Positions 61,025 to 64,000 of a DNA stretch of 64,000 nt are shown here, piece after piece. This stretch comes from Streptomyces xanthophaeus (GTDB lineage Bacteria; Actinomycetota; Actinomycetes; Streptomycetales; Streptomycetaceae). Position 1 is the first letter of the stretch. Every line of letters starts with the position of its first letter. The notes below the pieces were generated by a model. It was not told where the DNA came from and did no database searches. It was given only the letters and a program-made list of their open reading frames with translations. The stretch covers positions 531,930-595,929 of the forward strand of contig NZ_KL647132.1 in assembly GCF_000725805.1 (NCBI RefSeq). Direction: 5' to 3'. The position numbers were made by a program, and so were the translations under genes.

Positions 61025-62874
61025 TCCGCTTCGAGCAGGTGTCGGTCACCTACCAGGGCGCGGCCGGGCCGTCGGTCCGTGGCGTCGACCTGGTGGTCCC
61101 GGAGGGCGAGCTGACGCTCCTGGTCGGCCCGTCGGGGGTCGGCAAGTCCACCCTGCTGGGGACGGTCTCGGGCCTGGTCCCGCACTTCACCGGCGGCACC
61201 CTGCGCGGCCGGGTGACCGTGGCGGGCCGCGACACCCGTACGCACCGGCCGCGCGAGCTCGCGGACGTGGTCGGCACGGTCGGGCAGGATCCGCTCGCCC
61301 ACTTCGTGACGGACGTGGTCGAGGACGAGCTGGCCTACGGGATGGAGTCGCTGGGCCTGCCGCCCGCGGTGATGCGGCGCCGGGTGGAGGAGACCCTCGA
61401 TCTGCTCGGCCTGAACGAACTCCGTGACCGGCCCATCGCCACCCTGTCCGGCGGCCAGCAGCAGCGGGTCGCGATCGGCTCGGTCCTCACCCCGCACCCG
61501 CGGGTCCTGGTGCTGGACGAGCCCACCTCGGCGCTCGACCCGGCGGCGGCGGAGGAGGTCCTGGCGGTCCTCCAGCGCCTGGTCCACGACCTGGGCACGA
61601 CCGTGCTGATGGCGGAGCACCGGCTGGAGCGGGTCGTGCAGTACGCCGACCGGGTGCTGCTGCTGCCGGCGCCGGGCGCGGCCCCCGTCCTCGGCACCCC
61701 GGCCGAGATCATGGCCGTCTCCCCCGTCCACCCGCCGGTGGTGTCCCTGGGCCGCCTCGCGGGCTGGTCCCCCCTCCCCCTGTCGGTCCGTGACGCCCGC
61801 CGCGTGGCCGCCCCGCTGAAGGCCCGCCTGTCGGCTGCGCCGCCCGGCCCCCAAGGCCCCGCCACCGCCGCGCCCGGCCCCGGCTCCCCGGCGTCGGCCG
61901 CGGCCCCGGGGGCCTCCGTACCCCACCCGTCCGCGCCGACCGGCGCCTCCGCTTCCCCGGGCCACGCCCCGGCCCCCGCGCCTCGGACTCCCGCGGGCCC
62001 GCCGGGGTCCGGTGGCGCAGCCCCTGCCGGCGGGGCGCGGCCCGGGCTCTTCGCGCGGCTCCGCCGGAGCAGGCCCGCCCCCGCCGCTGCCCCCGGACCC
62101 GGTCACGGCGTCGCCGAGGTCCGCAATCTCGGCGTGCGCCGCGGCCGTGCCGAGACCCTGCGCGGGATCAGCCTCTCCGTGGCCCCCGGCGAGACCGTGG
62201 CCCTGATGGGCCGCAACGGCGCGGGCAAGTCCACCCTGCTGGCGGCCCTGGTCGGCACGGTCCCCCCGGCCACCGGCGAGGTGACCGTCGGCGGCCGGGC
62301 CCCGCACCGGACCCCGCCGCCGGAGATGGTCCGCCACGTCGGCCTGGTCCCGCAGGAGCCCCGCGACCTGCTCTACGCCGACACCGTGGCCGCCGAGTGC
62401 GCGGCCGCCGACTCCGACGCGGGCGCGCCCCCCGGGACCTGCCGCGAACTGGTCTCCGCCCTGCTCCCCGACGTCCCCGACGACACCCACCCCCGGGACC
62501 TGTCCGAGGGCCAGCGCCTCGCCCTGGCCCTGGCGCTGGTCCTCACCGGCCGCCCGGCGCTGCTCCTGCTCGACGAGCCGACCCGCGGCCTGGACTACGC
62601 GGCCAAGGTCCGCCTGATCGAGGTGCTGCGGGCCCTGGCCGCGGACGGCCACGCCATCGTCCTGGCCACGCACGACGTGGAGCTGGCCGCCGAGCTGGCC
62701 CACCGCGTGGTGATCCTGGCGGGCGGCGAGGTCGTCGCGGACGGGCCGACCGCCGAGGTCGTGGTCTCCTCGCCCGCGTTCGCACCGCAGGTCGCGAAGG
62801 TCCTGGCCCCCGGCCACTGGCTCACGGTGAGCCAGGTCGCCGCGGCCCTGGCGGCGAAGGCGGGGGCCCCGTGA
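61021..62874 (+). CDS. ECF transporter double ATPase (A and A' fused)
   Basis: This 617-residue protein carries two ABC ATPase domains. Domain 1 has GPSGVGKST, LSGGQQQRVAIGSVL and VLVLDEPTSALD. Domain 2 (from about residue 365) has GRNGAGKST, LSEGQRLALALALVL and LLLLDEPTRGLD. A Pro/Ala-rich linker of about 100 residues joins them. Domain 2 has a variant signature (LSEGQ), common in such pairs. It powers the transporter with the T and S subunits. Both ends overlap neighbouring genes by 4 nt. Confidence 0.94.
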   Translation: MIRFEQVSVTYQGAAGPSVRGVDLVVPEGELTLLVGPSGVGKSTLLGTVSGLVPHFTGGTLRGRVTVAGRDTRTHRPRELADVVGTVGQDPLAHFVTDVVEDELAYGMESLGLPPAVMRRRVEETLDLLGLNELRDRPIATLSGGQQQRVAIGSVLTPHPRVLVLDEPTSALDPAAAEEVLAVLQRLVHDLGTTVLMAEHRLERVVQYADRVLLLPAPGAAPVLGTPAEIMAVSPVHPPVVSLGRLAGWSPLPLSVRDARRVAAPLKARLSAAPPGPQGPATAAPGPGSPASAAAPGASVPHPSAPTGASASPGHAPAPAPRTPAGPPGSGGAAPAGGARPGLFARLRRSRPAPAAAPGPGHGVAEVRNLGVRRGRAETLRGISLSVAPGETVALMGRNGAGKSTLLAALVGTVPPATGEVTVGGRAPHRTPPPEMVRHVGLVPQEPRDLLYADTVAAECAAADSDAGAPPGTCRELVSALLPDVPDDTHPRDLSEGQRLALALALVLTGRPALLLLDEPTRGLDYAAKVRLIEVLRALAADGHAIVLATHDVELAAELAHRVVILAGGEVVADGPTAEVVVSSPAFAPQVAKVLAPGHWLTVSQVAAALAAKAGAP

Positions 62875-63725
62875 GCCGTCCCGTACGGATCGGCCCGCGG
62901 GCCGCGGCCGCCCTGGTCCTGGTCACCCTCATCGGGATCGCGGCCTTCGGCTGGCCGCTGCTCGCCGACCGCCAGTCGGGCCTGGCCCACTCCCAGGACG
63001 CCCCGTGGCTCTTCGCGGCCCTGCTCCCGCTGCTGGTCGCCGTCGTCGTCGCGACGATCGCCGACAACGGCATGGACGCCAAGGCGGTGGCGATGCTCGG
63101 CGTGCTCGCCGCGGTCGGTGCGGCGCTGAGACCGCTCGGCGCGGGGACGGCCGGGCTGGAGCCGATGTTCTTCCTGATGGTGCTGAGCGGCCGGGTCCTG
63201 GGGCCGGGCTTCGGCTTCGTGCTGGGCTCGGTGACGATGTTCGCGTCCGCCCTGCTGACGGGCGGGGTCGGGCCGTGGATGCCGTTCCAGATGCTCGCCC
63301 TGGGCTGGTTCTCGCTGGGCGCGGGGCTGCTGCCGGGCCCGGAGCGGATCCGGGGCCGGGCGGAGCTGCTGATGCTGGCGGCGTACGGCTGCGTGGGCGC
63401 GTTCGCGTACGGCACGATCATGAACCTCCAGGGGTGGGTGATCCTCCAGGGGATGGGGCAGGGCATCTCCTTCCATCCCGGGGACCCGGTGTCCGCGAAC
63501 CTGGCGCGCTTCCTCGCCTACTGCCTGGCGACGTCGGTGGGCTGGGACCTGGGCCGGGCCGCGCTGACCGTGGTCCTGACCCTCTCCCTGGGCGCCACGC
63601 TGCTGAAGGCCCTGCGGCGGGCGACTCGGAAAGCCGCCTTCGATGCGCCCGTGGCCTTCGATTCGGTGGATGGGAGTGTCCCGGACCACACCCCTCAAAG
63701 GGGTACGAACGACTCCACAGGGTGA
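62871..63725 (+). CDS. ECF transporter S component (substrate-binding membrane subunit)
   Basis: This 284-residue membrane protein has six or so helices, with family-like segments AVAMLGVLAAVGAALRPLG, FFLMVLSGRVLGPGFGFVLGSVTMFASALLTGGVGPWMPFQMLALGW and CVGAFAYGTIMNLQGW. It should determine substrate specificity. The riboswitch and partners point to cobalamin or a corrinoid. The last 35 residues are polar and disordered. The GTG overlaps the ATPase stop (GTGA); a hairpin follows the stop. Confidence 0.9.
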   Translation: MSRPVRIGPRAAAALVLVTLIGIAAFGWPLLADRQSGLAHSQDAPWLFAALLPLLVAVVVATIADNGMDAKAVAMLGVLAAVGAALRPLGAGTAGLEPMFFLMVLSGRVLGPGFGFVLGSVTMFASALLTGGVGPWMPFQMLALGWFSLGAGLLPGPERIRGRAELLMLAAYGCVGAFAYGTIMNLQGWVILQGMGQGISFHPGDPVSANLARFLAYCLATSVGWDLGRAALTVVLTLSLGATLLKALRRATRKAAFDAPVAFDSVDGSVPDHTPQRGTNDSTG

Positions 63726-63730
63726 CATAC

Positions 63731-63764
63731 GGGTCCTGTGGCGGTGAGGCGGCCCACAGGACCC
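63731..63764 (+). terminator. Hairpin after the ECF operon
   Basis: GGGTCCTGTGG (63731-63741) pairs perfectly with CCACAGGACCC (63754-63764), 5 bp after the S-component stop, extended outwards by GTGAC/GTCAC. Confidence 0.78.
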
Positions 63765-63772
63765 ACGTCACA

Positions 63773-63789
63773 TACGAAGCGGGTTCGTA
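63773..63789. promoter_or_regulatory. TACGAA-GCGGG-TTCGTA inverted repeat
   Basis: A perfect 6-bp inverted repeat lies immediately after the ECF operon terminator, in the region upstream of whatever gene starts near the right edge. It may be an operator; nothing else supports it. Confidence 0.3.
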
Positions 63790-63937
63790 GTCCCCGGAGG
63801 TCCCGCCCGGGGCCCTCCGCAGCGCCTGTGACCTGCACGGATACCTCTGAAGGCCTCGGAGGGCTTTGGGGTCCCGGCTGCGAGGGCGGCTAGTAAGCGG
63901 GGTCGTTGCCAGGGGGTCGGGGCGTCTGTAGAACTGG

Positions 63938-64000
63938 ATGAGTCGCAGGGCGGCCCGGGTACTTCACCGGTCGCCGACGATCCCCTCTCCACCGCGTGAG
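63938..64000 (+). CDS. Possible 5' end of a gene cut by the window edge
   Basis: An ATG-started frame remains open to the end of the window (21 codons beginning MSRRAARVLHRSPTIPS). It has no convincing ribosome site and is too short to identify. The 210 bp before it are noncoding apart from the terminator and the inverted repeat. Confidence 0.25.
   Translation, partial: MSRRAARVLHRSPTIPSPPRE

Noticed and set aside
60685..62817. A 710-codon open frame antisense to the ECF ATPase gene
   Set aside because: Translation is Gly/Arg/Ala-rich without motifs, and the opposite strand encodes a double ABC ATPase with complete Walker motifs.
63768..63992. Minus-strand frame of 74 codons at the right edge
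   Set aside because: It lacks a ribosome site and motif and overlaps the inverted repeat and noncoding leader sequence.

Overview
The window is chromosomal DNA of a Streptomyces species or close relative. The evidence is very high GC with codons ending in G or C, frequent GTG starts, ATGA/GTGA gene overlaps, and typical actinobacterial families: HtaA haem proteins, an XRE/DUF397 pair, SCO2322-type proteins, an F420-type LLM oxidoreductase and an RNase H-phosphatase fusion. I see no prophage, insertion sequence, CRISPR array, tRNA or rRNA.

Positions 1-9950 form an iron and haem acquisition block. Two HtaA-domain surface proteins (minus strand) diverge from hmuTUV (plus strand) across one strong iron box. 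efeOBU follows behind two weaker tandem iron boxes. Positions 9957-20340 are mostly housekeeping or accessory genes: GNAT, PhzF, SDR, a Bcr/CflA-type efflux pump, an Rsm22-type methyltransferase, a DDAH-like hydrolase, TetR, a small prim-pol-like protein, YaaA and an RNB ribonuclease. Next come a MerR gene with a 19-bp-spacer promoter, the RNase P RNA gene rnpB, a vapBC toxin-antitoxin pair, and the Nif3 / zinc-ribbon / RNase H operon.

Positions 27486-34937 encode a beta-oxidation module: 17beta-HSD4-like SDR, zinc alcohol dehydrogenase, MaoC hydratase, SCP-x-type thiolase and a fused double acyl-CoA dehydrogenase of FadE34 type. Its promoters carry perfect TNNAACNNGTTNNA (KstR) operators. 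A KstR-like TetR gene with its own site lies at 50941. Near-matches sit between a ferredoxin/aldehyde dehydrogenase operon and an MBL-fold hydrolase at about 55.9-56.0 kb. I read these dispersed genes as one steroid or isoprenoid acyl-CoA degradation regulon. A 440-bp inverted repeat separates two convergent transcripts inside the module.

Positions 35074-54114 hold a DUF4259/WD40 pair, an XRE/tandem-DUF397 pair, an amidase, an LLM oxidoreductase, and a WXG100-like / DUF1023 hydrolase / twin-lipoprotein operon behind a helically phased operator-like array. They also hold a GT4 / methyltransferase / alpha-toroid operon, kstR, a phosphotransferase and a membrane acyltransferase.

The last 6.5 kb is a cobalamin-riboswitch operon. 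It encodes a membrane-tethered alpha/alpha-toroid protein, an SCO2322-type protein, and ECF transporter T, double-ATPase and S components. I propose that the first two proteins act as a two-polypeptide counterpart of transcobalamin or intrinsic factor, feeding vitamin B12 to the ECF transporter.
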